NCBI GenBank assembly: GCA_900315485.1
Contig: OMZI01000021.1
Coordinates: forward strand, 1-64,000
Direction of reading: 5' to 3'
From: an uncultured Eubacteriales bacterium
Lineage (GTDB): Bacteria; Bacillota; Clostridia; Peptostreptococcales; Anaerovoracaceae
DNA: 64,000 nucleotides
In this document: positions 34,155 through 43,311 of the stretch, piece after piece
Layout: each line of letters opens with the position of its first letter
Position numbering within the stretch: the stretch's first letter is position 1
Notes under the pieces: generated by a model
Databases searched by the model: none
The model's input: only the letters and a program-made list of their open reading frames with translations
What the model was told of the DNA's origin: nothing
Translations under genes and position numbers: made by a program

Positions 34155-36656
34155 ATGCAGGATAAGATAATGATCCGCGGTGCAAGAGTGCACAATCTCA
34201 AGAATATCGATGTGGACATTCCGCTTGGAGAGATAGTAGGAATAGCAGGCGTATCCGGCTCGGGTAAGTCCTCACTCGCTCTTGGCGTACTGTATGCAGA
34301 GGGCTCGAGGCGTTATCTTGAGTCGCTCTCTACATACACAAGGCGCCGTATGACACAGGCGGCCAAGGCGGATGTCGACGAGGTAAGATACGTGCCTGCA
34401 GCGCTGGCTCTTCATCAGAGACCGGGAGCAGGCGGGATAAGGTCGACCTTCGGGACGGGAACAGAGCTTCTTAACAGCCTCCGTCTCATGTACTCAAGAC
34501 TTGCGAATCACCGCTGCCCTAATGGGCACTATCTGAAGCCGACTCTGGCAGTAGCTGCTGAGCAGGAGCTGGTATGCCCTGAGTGCGGTGAGCACTTCTA
34601 CGCACCGGGAGCAGAGGAACTCGCCTTCAACAGCCAGGGTGCATGCAAGTGCTGCGGCGGAACAGGTACCGTAAGGACTGTAGACCGTTCAACGCTGGTT
34701 CCGGACGAGAACCTGACTATAGACGACGGCGCTGTAGCTCCGTGGAACTCTCTGATGTGGTCCCTGATGACCGATGTGTGCAGAGAGATGGGCGTCAGGA
34801 CGGACGTGCCTTTCCGCGAGCTTACTGACGAAGAGAAAGAAATCGTGTATGACGGACCGATGGTCAAGAAGCACATCTTTTACAGACCTAAGAAGGCGAC
34901 CACTGCTACCGCAGGCGAGATGGATTTTACATATTACTCTGCGACAGCAACCGTTCTCAACGCACTGAACAAGGTCAAGGATGAGAAGGGGATGAAGCGG
35001 GTCGAGAAGTTTCTCAAGGAAGAGACCTGTCCTGAATGCGGAGGCACAAGGCTGTCCGGTGCAGCAAGAGCACCGCTGCTCCGCGGGATATCCCTTGCGG
35101 ATGCGTGCAAAATGACATTGGGAGAGCTGACCGTGTGGGTCGACGGCGTGCCGGCGTCACTGCCTGATGAGATGAGACCGATGGCAGAGAGCATATGCGA
35201 GTCATTCCGTACGGTGGCAAAGAGGCTTATGGACCTCGGACTGTCGTATCTCTCGCTCGACCGTGCAAGTTCTACACTGTCGACCGGCGAGAGGCAGAGG
35301 ATGCAGCTTGCCCGCGCTGTAAGAAACCGTACAACAGGCGTCCTCTATGTTCTGGACGAGCCTTCAATAGGACTTCATCCTTCGAACATAACAGGACTCA
35401 ACGGAGTGATGCACGACCTGGTCGATGACGGCAACTCGGTCATCCTGGTCGACCACGATACACAGATTCTGAGAGAGTCAGACTGGCTTATTGAGCTGGG
35501 ACCGGAGGCAGGTGCTGCCGGCGGCACAGTGATCGCAGAAGGAACGATCAAAGACATAGAGAATAACAGCGAATCAAGGATAGGCGGGTTCCTTTCAGGC
35601 AGGGATTCGGTAAGGCTCAGAGAAGCTGTCCCTGAAGACAGACTCTTTGAAGAGGGGACCATTCACCTTGAGACCGGAGAGATACATACGGTTAAGCCGC
35701 TGGATATCCGGATACCTAAGGGCAGGCTCACCGTGGTCACGGGAGTGTCCGGTTCGGGCAAAACGACAATGGTGCTTGAGAGTCTGGTGCCTGGACTTGA
35801 TGCTAAGACCAGGGGAAAGAAGCTGCCTGAACACGTCAGAAGCATCTGTGCGCCGGGCATAGAGCACGTCAAGCTCATAGACGCTTCTCCGATCGGGATC
35901 AACATACGCTCGACCGTTGCGACATACGCGAACGTGCATGACGAGCTCCGCAAGATATATGCAAGGACGGCGGATGCCAGGGAGAAGGGGTACAAGGCGG
36001 GCGCTTTCTCATACAACACAGGAGACCTCAGATGCTCTGTATGCGACGGAACAGGAAGTATCAGCCTTGATGTGCAGTTCCTGTCGGACGTGGACATAGC
36101 CTGTCCGGAGTGCAGGGGCTCGAGGTATTCGAAGGAAGCGTACCGCATCAGACATTTCAACAAGGACGGAGAAGCTCTGTCGCTTCCTGAGCTGATGGCG
36201 ATGGATATAAATACAGCGATAGGTTTCTGCAGGAACATGAAGAATGTTTATCCAAAACTGGAAGTTCTGAAAAGCCTCGGACTCGGATATCTGACACTTG
36301 GCGAGGAGACGCCGAGCCTGTCAGGCGGAGAGGCGCAGAGGCTCAAGCTTGCGAGCGAGATGGGCCACCTGCAGACGGATTCCGTCTTCGTCTTCGATGA
36401 GCCTACGATAGGACTGCATCCCCTGGATGTACAGACTTTGCTCGGAGTTTTTTCGACACTCATAGACAACGGCGCCACGGTAGTCGTCATCGAGCATGAC
36501 CTCGATGTCATCAGAAATGCCGACTACATCATCGACATGGGACCCGGCGGCGGACTTGAGGGCGGCAGGGTCGTAGCCAGCGGCACACCTGCTGAGATCA
36601 GAGCCTCAGAGGAGAGCATAACAGGAAAGTTCATGGTATACTTTAACAGTAAATGA
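34155..36656 (+). CDS. UvrA-like ABC ATPase (UvrA paralogue)
   Basis: 833 residues, about 100 shorter than housekeeping UvrA. Two ABC modules with Walker A GVSGSGKSSLA (about 33) and GVSGSGKTTMV (about 530), signatures STGERQRMQLA and LSGGEAQRLKLA, Walker B VLDEPSIGLHP and VFDEPTIGLHP. Zinc-binding clusters CPECGEHF...CKCCGGTG, CPECGGTRL and CSVCDGTG...CPECRGSRY. The missing length and monocistronic setting without uvrB fit a UvrA2-type paralogue, a class linked to DNA-damaging antibiotics and intercalators. That role is inferred. Confidence 0.88.
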   Translation: MQDKIMIRGARVHNLKNIDVDIPLGEIVGIAGVSGSGKSSLALGVLYAEGSRRYLESLSTYTRRRMTQAAKADVDEVRYVPAALALHQRPGAGGIRSTFGTGTELLNSLRLMYSRLANHRCPNGHYLKPTLAVAAEQELVCPECGEHFYAPGAEELAFNSQGACKCCGGTGTVRTVDRSTLVPDENLTIDDGAVAPWNSLMWSLMTDVCREMGVRTDVPFRELTDEEKEIVYDGPMVKKHIFYRPKKATTATAGEMDFTYYSATATVLNALNKVKDEKGMKRVEKFLKEETCPECGGTRLSGAARAPLLRGISLADACKMTLGELTVWVDGVPASLPDEMRPMAESICESFRTVAKRLMDLGLSYLSLDRASSTLSTGERQRMQLARAVRNRTTGVLYVLDEPSIGLHPSNITGLNGVMHDLVDDGNSVILVDHDTQILRESDWLIELGPEAGAAGGTVIAEGTIKDIENNSESRIGGFLSGRDSVRLREAVPEDRLFEEGTIHLETGEIHTVKPLDIRIPKGRLTVVTGVSGSGKTTMVLESLVPGLDAKTRGKKLPEHVRSICAPGIEHVKLIDASPIGINIRSTVATYANVHDELRKIYARTADAREKGYKAGAFSYNTGDLRCSVCDGTGSISLDVQFLSDVDIACPECRGSRYSKEAYRIRHFNKDGEALSLPELMAMDINTAIGFCRNMKNVYPKLEVLKSLGLGYLTLGEETPSLSGGEAQRLKLASEMGHLQTDSVFVFDEPTIGLHPLDVQTLLGVFSTLIDNGATVVVIEHDLDVIRNADYIIDMGPGGGLEGGRVVASGTPAEIRASEESITGKFMVYFNSK

Positions 36657-36713
36657 GGGGAAGCACGCTGTCACCAAGGCAGCTCTGATTCATAATAATA
36701 AGGGGGAAGAAGG

Positions 36714-37250
36714 ATGTATATAAGTGACATCATGACTACTGCACCGGAGGACGAGAGAGGTGCGCTTGAGACCAGGGTATATCAGGAGCTTGAGAAGCTG
36801 AACATCAGCTATGAGAGAGTCGACAATGATTCAGTCGAATCGATGGATGAGTGCGTCGAGATTTCTGACAAGCTCGGTGCTGAGATAAGAAAGACCATCG
36901 TGTGCTGCAACAGGCAGAAGACGGATTTCTATCTCGTGATACTGCCGGCTAACAAGAGGTTCGATTCCAAGCTCTTCGCTGCGATGATGAGGACCGCGAG
37001 AGTCTCGTTTGCATCTGCTGAAGACATGGAGAACCTGATCGGCCTGACTCCGGGTGAGGCTTCGGTAATGGGTATACTCAACGACCCGGAGGGCAAAGTC
37101 CAGGTCGTCATAGACAAGGCTGTTGCCGATGCTGAGTGGTTTGCCTGCAATCCGGGAGCAAATACTACGCACATCAGATTTAAGACTAAGCAGCTGATCA
37201 ACAACTTCCTCCCTGCAGAGGGACACAAGCCTGAGATCATCATGCTGTAG
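36714..37250 (+). CDS. YbaK/ProX-type aminoacyl-tRNA deacylase
   Basis: 178 residues of the YbaK/EbsC/ProX superfamily: KTIVCCNRQKTDFYLVILPANKR in part, LIGLTPGEASVMGI and CNPGANTTHIRFKTKQLI. These enzymes hydrolyse mischarged tRNA in trans. The subfamily looks closest to ProXp/PrdX, acting on Ala-tRNA(Pro), because of the G-x-x-P-G-E-A-S loop. It starts behind AAGGGGGAAGAAGG and ends in a bidirectional terminator. Confidence 0.82.
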   Translation: MYISDIMTTAPEDERGALETRVYQELEKLNISYERVDNDSVESMDECVEISDKLGAEIRKTIVCCNRQKTDFYLVILPANKRFDSKLFAAMMRTARVSFASAEDMENLIGLTPGEASVMGILNDPEGKVQVVIDKAVADAEWFACNPGANTTHIRFKTKQLINNFLPAEGHKPEIIML

Positions 37251-37308
37251 CAGCATATCCGAAGGATGACAGCAGTCTGCAGATGGGCAGGCTGGTTAAA
37301 ACCAAAGA

Positions 37309-37352
37309 AAAACGCTCTGTGAAGTTCGCAATGAACTTTCACAGAGCGTTTT
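37309..37352. terminator. Bidirectional terminator
   Basis: AAAACGCTCTGTGAA-GTTC and its complement around GCAAT give a long stem with A/T tracts on both sides, between convergent genes. Confidence 0.85.
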
Positions 37353-37393
37353 CCAATATTGTGCGTGACTGCGATGTGTGACCTGTGATTGTG

Positions 37394-37672
37394 TTATGCA
37401 GCTTTGCGTACTGCAGATGCAGCGCTGACTCTGACGTATCCCTCTGTCAGGAGCTCGTTGATGCTCTTAGGCTGTGCCATGATGCCGAGAACTTCTTCAG
37501 TCTCTGTATCGATCCAGCACTCGATCCTGTTCCACTCTGTCTCGAGAATGATTCCTGCGAGGATGTCTTCGGATGCGATGATGTATACGTTGTAATTCTC
37601 GTTATCTCTGATCCCTGCCTCTGCTGCTGCCTTAGCGATAACTGCTGCGTTTACTGTATTGATAGTCTTCAT
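37394..37672 (-). CDS. Hypothetical small protein
   Basis: 92 residues, alpha/beta-looking, with no recognised family. ECWIDTETEEVLGIMAQ is the most distinctive stretch. AAGGAGG precedes the start. Convergent with the deacylase gene and divergent from the third two-component system. Confidence 0.65.
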   Translation of the reverse strand: MKTINTVNAAVIAKAAAEAGIRDNENYNVYIIASEDILAGIILETEWNRIECWIDTETEEVLGIMAQPKSINELLTEGYVRVSAASAVRKAA

Positions 37673-37933
37673 TGTTGTTTCCTCCTTATTTATATGAATG
37701 ATGTTTTTAGCTGTGTAAAGTTTTCTATCTGCTGCCGGCTGCCTTCCTGCGTCCGGCCGTTTTCCTTAGCTGATGTCTGTAGTATAGGGGGCAAAATTAA
37801 GAAAATTATTAGAAATTCTAAGAATTATAAAATTTTCGAAAAGACCCTAATTGAATTCTTATAAATGTCTGCTACCATATTTTTAGTACAGTAAAGAGGG
37901 GCGCCGGTGCAGCCGGCTGAGACGGAGGAGATA

Positions 37934-38605
37934 ATGAGGATCCTTGTAGTAGAAGACGAGAAGAACATGAACCGCCTCATAAGCGAGGCGATGGAGGATG
38001 AGAAATACAGCGTCGACAGCTGTTTTGACGGAGCGGAGGCTCTCGACTATGCACTGGCAGCCGATTACGACGTGATCATACTCGACGTGAATCTGCCTAA
38101 AATGGATGGATTCACTGTGGTGGAGAAACTGAGGGACAGAGGGTGCGCATCACCTGTGCTGTTCCTGACGGCGCGCGACAGCGTTATGGACAAGGTGACA
38201 GGGCTGAATGCCGGCGGGGACTATTATCTGACCAAGCCGTTCAGCTTTGATGAGCTGCGCGCCGTGGTCAAGGTAATGGCCAGGAAATATACAGGCAATA
38301 AGACAAACGAGTACAGCGTAGGAGACCTCGTCGTGGACACTGACTCGCGCACGGTGACACGCGGCGGAGAGCCGGTAGACCTCACCAGCAAAGAATTCGC
38401 TTTGCTCGAATACATGATAAGAAACAAAGGCGTCGTGCTCTCGCGCGAGATGATCGAGAACAACCTGTGGAACTACGACTACGAGGGAGGCACCAACGTA
38501 GTGGATGTCTACATCGGTTATCTGAGACGCAAAATTGACAAAGGGCACGATACCAGGCTGATACACACCGTATGGGGTACCGGCTGGGTGCTGAGAGAGG
38601 AGTAG
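37934..38605 (+). CDS. OmpR-family response regulator
   Basis: About 223 residues from ATG 37934, which follows CGGAGGA. Receiver VVEDEKNMN and VIILDVNLPKMDG (about D51). Its phosphorylation-switch region reads LNAGGDYYLTKPF, with Gly-Gly-Asp in place of the common Gly-Ala-Asp-Asp. Winged helix LTSKEFALLEYMIRNKGVVL and NLWNYDYEGGTNVVDVYIGY. The kinase follows 3 bp later. CusR/CopR-like in overall type; the signal is unknown. Confidence 0.92.
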   Translation: MRILVVEDEKNMNRLISEAMEDEKYSVDSCFDGAEALDYALAADYDVIILDVNLPKMDGFTVVEKLRDRGCASPVLFLTARDSVMDKVTGLNAGGDYYLTKPFSFDELRAVVKVMARKYTGNKTNEYSVGDLVVDTDSRTVTRGGEPVDLTSKEFALLEYMIRNKGVVLSREMIENNLWNYDYEGGTNVVDVYIGYLRRKIDKGHDTRLIHTVWGTGWVLREE

Positions 38606-38608
38606 GAT

Positions 38609-39949
38609 ATGTCTGCAAAGCTTAGACTGGCCCTGTGGGTCACTTCCATGGTGCTGCTGGTATCTGTCATGGTCCTCGTTTTCGTCCTGGTCATAAACAG
38701 GCACTCTCTGCCTGAGGACCCGGCGGCGTATCTGGTGGACGTTGTCATTGACAATGCCAACGACGTTGAGTATGACAGAGGCAAATTCGAGTGGAATGAA
38801 ATGTCAGTATATAAGAGAGGTGTTTACTGCTCGTTCTACAATACGAACGGCGATCTGCTGCTCTCTGCGGATAAGGAAGATATGGATTTCTCAGGAGAGC
38901 CGTTTATAGCCAATAAGATAAGGACGGTGCGTTCCGGTGATAAGGAATTCTATCTCTACGATTATTATGTGGACATGGAAGTCTCCGGCCTGTGGATAAG
39001 AGGAGTTGTCCTGACCGACAGCCATCAGGGAATCACAGATATAATACTGAGACTTACCATAGTAATCCTTCCGGTCATACTCATCGTTACATTCCTCGGC
39101 GCACTCTGGATATCCTCGAGGACATTCAGGCCGATCGAGAAGATCGTCGCAACGGCCAACTCCATCAACGACGCGGATGACCTGACAGACAGGATCGCAC
39201 TGAAGAAGGGACCTAAGGAGATGAAGCAGCTGGCGGGAGCATTCGACAGGATGTTTGAGAGGCTCGAAAAAGTCTTCGACGCCGAGCGGCAGTTCACATC
39301 CGATGCATCGCATGAACTCAGAACCCCGACGGCGATCATTCTCGCGGAGTGCGACAGGGCAAAACGCAAGGCTGAGACTCCGGAAGATTACCGCGAGTCG
39401 ATAGACAATATAAGCGAGCAGGGCAAGCGTATGTCAGCGCTTATCGACGAACTGCTCGGGATCACGAGACTGCAGCAGGGAACTGAGAGATATCCGCTGA
39501 GCAAGGGAGACCTCAGTGAATTTGTGACGCTGTCATGTGAGGAGTTCGTGCCGGCGGATGACCGCGGCATCCGTATGGAGACTGAGATCGAGCCGGGGAT
39601 AGAGTGCAGCTTCAATGCATCTCTCATGTCCCGCGTCATATACAATCTCCTGCAGAATGCGTACAAGTACGGCAGGGACAACGGGTATGTAAGGCTGTCC
39701 CTTGTCAAAGAGAACAATGATGCTGTGATCAGAGTAAAAGATAACGGCATAGGAATAAAGAAGGAAGATCTGGACAAGATATGGCAGAGGTTCTGGCAGG
39801 CTGACAGTTCCCGCGGATCTGAAGGAGGCAACGGCCTGGGCCTGGCGATGGTGAAAGAGATAGCTGAGCTGCACGGAGGATCAGTAACTGCGGAAAGCAC
39901 GGAAGGACGCGGCAGCGAGTTCATCTTCAGGATTCCGGCGGTGTCATGA
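38609..39949 (+). CDS. Sensor histidine kinase with HAMP domain
   Basis: 446 residues. Spans at about 10-32 and 150-172 enclose an outer domain of about 115 residues. HAMP about 173-225, HisKA box SDASHELRTPTAIILAE (H about 234), N box LLQNAYKYG, G boxes DNGIGI and GGNGLGLAMVKE. Pairs with the regulator just upstream. Confidence 0.92.
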   Translation: MSAKLRLALWVTSMVLLVSVMVLVFVLVINRHSLPEDPAAYLVDVVIDNANDVEYDRGKFEWNEMSVYKRGVYCSFYNTNGDLLLSADKEDMDFSGEPFIANKIRTVRSGDKEFYLYDYYVDMEVSGLWIRGVVLTDSHQGITDIILRLTIVILPVILIVTFLGALWISSRTFRPIEKIVATANSINDADDLTDRIALKKGPKEMKQLAGAFDRMFERLEKVFDAERQFTSDASHELRTPTAIILAECDRAKRKAETPEDYRESIDNISEQGKRMSALIDELLGITRLQQGTERYPLSKGDLSEFVTLSCEEFVPADDRGIRMETEIEPGIECSFNASLMSRVIYNLLQNAYKYGRDNGYVRLSLVKENNDAVIRVKDNGIGIKKEDLDKIWQRFWQADSSRGSEGGNGLGLAMVKEIAELHGGSVTAESTEGRGSEFIFRIPAVS

Positions 39950-40117
39950 CAGCAGGCTAAACCAGGAGTAGACCGCCTGATGAAAATGACCAATGTACAA
40001 TAAACAATAAAATGGTGTAAAATTTACCCTATATTACTTTTCTGAGGGGCAATTTCGAATCGTCACAAAGGAACCGGGACAGCCGCTTGAAAACGGCTGC
40101 CTGCAGGAGGAACCATT

Positions 40118-41350
40118 ATGAAGATCACGATTGTCGGAGGGGGGAATATAGGGACGCAGTTCGCTGTTCACAGTGCTGAAAAGGGCCATGAGGTGTGGAT
40201 GTTCACCTCCAATCCCGCCCGGTTCCGCAAGCACATATCTGTAGTTGATCATGACGGAAACGCCATTCACGAGGGAGACATATGCTGGGCAACCAACGAC
40301 CCGCATGAGGCTTTTCACGACGCGGACATGATCATGATCACCATGCCGCCTACGATGATGATCCCGCTGGCGGAGATCATCTATGAACATACCGGTGCTA
40401 ACACCCTGATAGGTTTCGTTCCGGGAAACGGAGGCTTTGAGTTTGCATTCAGAAAGTGCATAGACAGAGGCAATACTTTCTTCGGCATCGACAGAGTCCC
40501 TGCAATTGCAAGGCTGACAGAGAGGGGAAAGACTGTCTGCTGCTCGGGATACAAGGACAGGCTGTATATAGCAGCGCTTCCTGCTGAGAAGACTGAAGAA
40601 TGCAGCCTGATCATAGAGAACATATATGAGATACCGTGCGTCAGGCTGCCGGGGTTCATGGCGCTGACGCTGACGCCGTCCAACCCGATACTTCATACTG
40701 CAAGGCTCTATTCAATCTTCAAGGACTATAAGCCCGGCGTGACATACGATAACATCCCGCTCTTCTATGAGGAATGGGATGACGAGTCATCAGAGCTCCT
40801 GCTGGCATGTGACGATGAAATACAGGAGATATGCAGGGCGCTTCCGGACTTCGGACTCGAATATGTGATCTCTGAGCGTGAATTCTATAAAGCAGATACA
40901 CCGGAGGAGATGACAAAGGCTATCTGCACTGAAGAATCACTTCTCGGCCTGACTACACCTTCTGTTAAAGCGGAGCCTGTTGCAGCCAGAAGCAGAGGCC
41001 TCGACGGATTCAGGTCACGGAGACGCCAGCGGAGGGCCGCCCTTGAAATTCATGCTGACAAACGAAGCAGATGGAGGGCAATAGCACAGAGACGGCACGA
41101 GGAATACCTCAGCCGCACGACAGGACGGGATGCCTTTATTCCTGACCTGCACTCAAGATATTTCACAGCCGATTTCCCGTATGGACTGATGGTCATAAAG
41201 CAGATAGGAGATATTGCCGGGGTCAGCATGCCGAACATAGACATGCTGCTTGACTGGTACGACAGCATAGCTATCATCAATGATAAGCTGATGCTCGCGG
41301 ATTACGGCATCACGGACATGGAAAGCCTGAAAGAATTCTATCTTCAATAG
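40118..41350 (+). CDS. Opine/nopaline-dehydrogenase-like NAD(P) protein with an Arg-rich insert
   Basis: 410 residues. The N-terminal Rossmann fold starts IVGGGNIGTQFAVHSAEKGH. The C-terminal octopine/nopaline dehydrogenase-type domain has the metal/substrate stretch TLTPSNPILHTARLYSIFKD and FIPDLHSRYFTADFPYGL. The family makes or breaks secondary-amine opines from an amino acid and a keto acid. Between SVK and FIPDLHSRYF lies an extra stretch of about 55 residues (coded 40970-41125) with 15 arginines that the family does not normally have. AGGAGG precedes the start. Next to it is an aldehyde dehydrogenase, separated by a terminator. Confidence 0.75.
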   Translation: MKITIVGGGNIGTQFAVHSAEKGHEVWMFTSNPARFRKHISVVDHDGNAIHEGDICWATNDPHEAFHDADMIMITMPPTMMIPLAEIIYEHTGANTLIGFVPGNGGFEFAFRKCIDRGNTFFGIDRVPAIARLTERGKTVCCSGYKDRLYIAALPAEKTEECSLIIENIYEIPCVRLPGFMALTLTPSNPILHTARLYSIFKDYKPGVTYDNIPLFYEEWDDESSELLLACDDEIQEICRALPDFGLEYVISEREFYKADTPEEMTKAICTEESLLGLTTPSVKAEPVAARSRGLDGFRSRRRQRRAALEIHADKRSRWRAIAQRRHEEYLSRTTGRDAFIPDLHSRYFTADFPYGLMVIKQIGDIAGVSMPNIDMLLDWYDSIAIINDKLMLADYGITDMESLKEFYLQ

Positions 41351-41359
41351 CTTGAACTG

Positions 41360-41385
41360 AAGGACTGCTGTTGCGGTCCTTTTTA
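41360..41385 (+). terminator. Rho-independent terminator
   Basis: AAGGACTGC and GCGGTCCTT around TGTT, then TTTT. Confidence 0.8.
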
Positions 41386-41506
41386 CATTCCGCGCAAGCC
41401 AGAAGGCCGGCAGTATGGTAAAATCTGAGTGTAATCAGTAAATAAGTAATCAGTAATAAGAGATCAGTTATCAGCTGAACAACATATGCTTAGAGGAGTG
41501 ATTATC

Positions 41507-42934
41507 ATGGCTAACGGAAAATGGGATCAGAATAAAGTGCATCAGATGGTGCTCGATCAGAGAGCATTCTTTCAGACGGGAAAGACGCTGGATGTAAGCT
41601 GGAGGATAGAGCAGCTCAAGGCACTCAGAGGTGCAGTAAAGTCGCACGAGGCGCAGATACTGAGAGCGCTGAATGAGGACCTCGGCAGGCATCCGGTGGA
41701 AGGTTACTTCTGCGATGTCGGGACAGTCATCCTTGAGATCAATGAGATGATCAGCGGTCTCAGAAAATGGGCCCGTCCTGAACTCCACTACAGCGGACCT
41801 CTGTGCTTCCCGAGTGTGAAGACCAAGGTATACAAGATGCCTTACGGAGTGAGTCTTATCATCAGCCCGTTCAACTTCCCGTTCACGCTTTCACTCGGAG
41901 TGCTGGCTGCAAGCATCGCAGGCGGAAATACAGCCGTGATCAAGGCGAGCTCCAAGTCCGTAAGCTGCACCAGAGTTCTGAAGGAACTCATTAAGGACAC
42001 ATTCCCTGAGAACTACATAACCGTAGTTGACGGCGGACACGATGTAGCTGACATGTGCCTGGACGAGAGGTTCGACAAGATCTTCTACACAGGGTCGCCT
42101 AAAGTGGCAAAGCACGTAATGGAGAGAGCGTCTGTCAACCTTACTCCAGTAGCTCTCGAGCTCGGCGGAGAGACCGGCAACTGGTGCATCATCAGAAAGG
42201 ATGCCGACCTTAAGGATGCAGCGCGCAAGATCGCTTTCTTCAAGATATGCAACAGCGGACAGGTGTGCATCAACATTAATCAGGTGGCAGTTGCTGAAGA
42301 GGTTGCAGACGAATTCCTTGAATGCCTCAAGGCGGAGATAGTCAGGCAGGTCGGAGAGCATCCGTGTATGAATCCTGAGTATCCGTGCCTCATTACAGAT
42401 GCAGCATATAAGAAATGCGCTGATGAAGCAGATAGATACAGAGATCGTATCGTATTCGGCGGCATGGGAGACCAGGCTGCCCGCAAGTATGACACGACTG
42501 TCATCTATCCGGTGGGCATCGATGAGGAGATAGTCACGCATGAGCTCTTCTGTCCGCTCCTTCCGGTAGTCCCGTATAAGGACGCAGACATAGATAAAGT
42601 GCTCGAGGTCATAGCATCGAGAGAACACGGGCTGGCGTTGTATATATTTACGAGTGACGTAAGATGGGCAGACAAAGTCATGAGAACACAGCAGTACGGA
42701 GGAGGCTGCGTCAATGAGGTGTGCATACACATGATGGTCAAGGGTGTACCGTTCAACGGCACAGGACACTCGGGCATGGGAGCTTATCACGGAGAGTGGG
42801 GCTTCAGAGAGTTCACCCATCCGCAGACAGTTCTCTTCGGACAGACTAAATTCAATCTGCCGCTGAGAGTGCATCCGTACAGCGGAGCTGCAAATGCATA
42901 TAAGGACAAAGTCATAAGGATATTCGAGAGATAG
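41507..42934 (+). CDS. Aldehyde dehydrogenase, ALDH3-like
   Basis: 475 residues from ATG 41507 behind GAGGAG. Motifs: SPFNFPFTLSLGVLAASIAGGN (part), TGSPKVAKHVM, LELGGETGNWCIIRKDADL (part), nucleophile loop NSGQVCININQ, and C-terminal FNGTGHSGMGAYHGEWGF. The short N-terminus and G-x-Y-H-G-x-x-F ending resemble class-3 (fatty/aromatic) aldehyde dehydrogenases. It differs clearly from the ALDH at 2412. Gene scraps follow it. Confidence 0.9.
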   Translation: MANGKWDQNKVHQMVLDQRAFFQTGKTLDVSWRIEQLKALRGAVKSHEAQILRALNEDLGRHPVEGYFCDVGTVILEINEMISGLRKWARPELHYSGPLCFPSVKTKVYKMPYGVSLIISPFNFPFTLSLGVLAASIAGGNTAVIKASSKSVSCTRVLKELIKDTFPENYITVVDGGHDVADMCLDERFDKIFYTGSPKVAKHVMERASVNLTPVALELGGETGNWCIIRKDADLKDAARKIAFFKICNSGQVCININQVAVAEEVADEFLECLKAEIVRQVGEHPCMNPEYPCLITDAAYKKCADEADRYRDRIVFGGMGDQAARKYDTTVIYPVGIDEEIVTHELFCPLLPVVPYKDADIDKVLEVIASREHGLALYIFTSDVRWADKVMRTQQYGGGCVNEVCIHMMVKGVPFNGTGHSGMGAYHGEWGFREFTHPQTVLFGQTKFNLPLRVHPYSGAANAYKDKVIRIFER

Positions 42935-42960
42935 AGTGCCCTGAAGTGCCGGGAGCAGCG

Positions 42961-43032
42961 ATGGCCTTTGCCCTGTACCTGTACGGAACGAACATAGTCG
43001 GACCGGTCAATAAGCTACTGTGCTGTTCTTGA
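42961..43032 (+). pseudogene. EamA/DMT-transporter scrap
   Basis: MAFALYLYGTNIVGPVN resembles the late helix of EamA/DMT exporters (A-L-Y-L-Y-G-x-x-x-x-G-P-V). The frame then runs into LysR sequence and stops. Only about 17 codons survive. Confidence 0.45.
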
Positions 43033-43309
43033 AAAACAGCTGAGAGGCAGGGGCGTTGAGTTCAGGCCGGCCATGGAGATCGGCTCCGTGGGAGCGATCG
43101 TAAACATGCTCCTCAGAGGCTTTGGCGTCTCATTCCTGCCGGAATTCGCAGTTTCAAAATATCTGCAGACAGGGGAACTGGCCAGGCTGGACACGGAAGA
43201 TATTGACATTGAGCTGTATTCGTATTTAATATACAGCAGAGACAGGTGGCTCAATCCTGTTATGAAGGAGTTCATACGGATCGCCGGAGAGAGTCAGAAG
43301 GAAAGGTGA
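42998..43309 (+). pseudogene. LysR-type regulator, C-terminal scrap
   Basis: About 100 codons without a DNA-binding domain or start: SISYCAVLEKQLRGRGVEFR then IGSVGAIVNMLLRGFGVSFL and PEFAVSKYLQTGEL. This is the end of a LysR substrate-binding domain. A deletion has fused it to the EamA scrap near 43005. LysR and EamA genes are often neighbours, which explains the fusion. Confidence 0.65.
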
Positions 43310-43311
43310 TC

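Noticed and set aside
40080-40099. CAGCCG/CGGCTG hairpin before the opine-dehydrogenase-like gene as a riboswitch
   Set aside because: Short isolated stem with no conserved core; may only modulate translation.
41431-41473. Short AATCAGTA-type repeats before the ALDH3-like gene
   Set aside because: Only about three degenerate copies, uneven spacing, no link to an identifiable binding protein.
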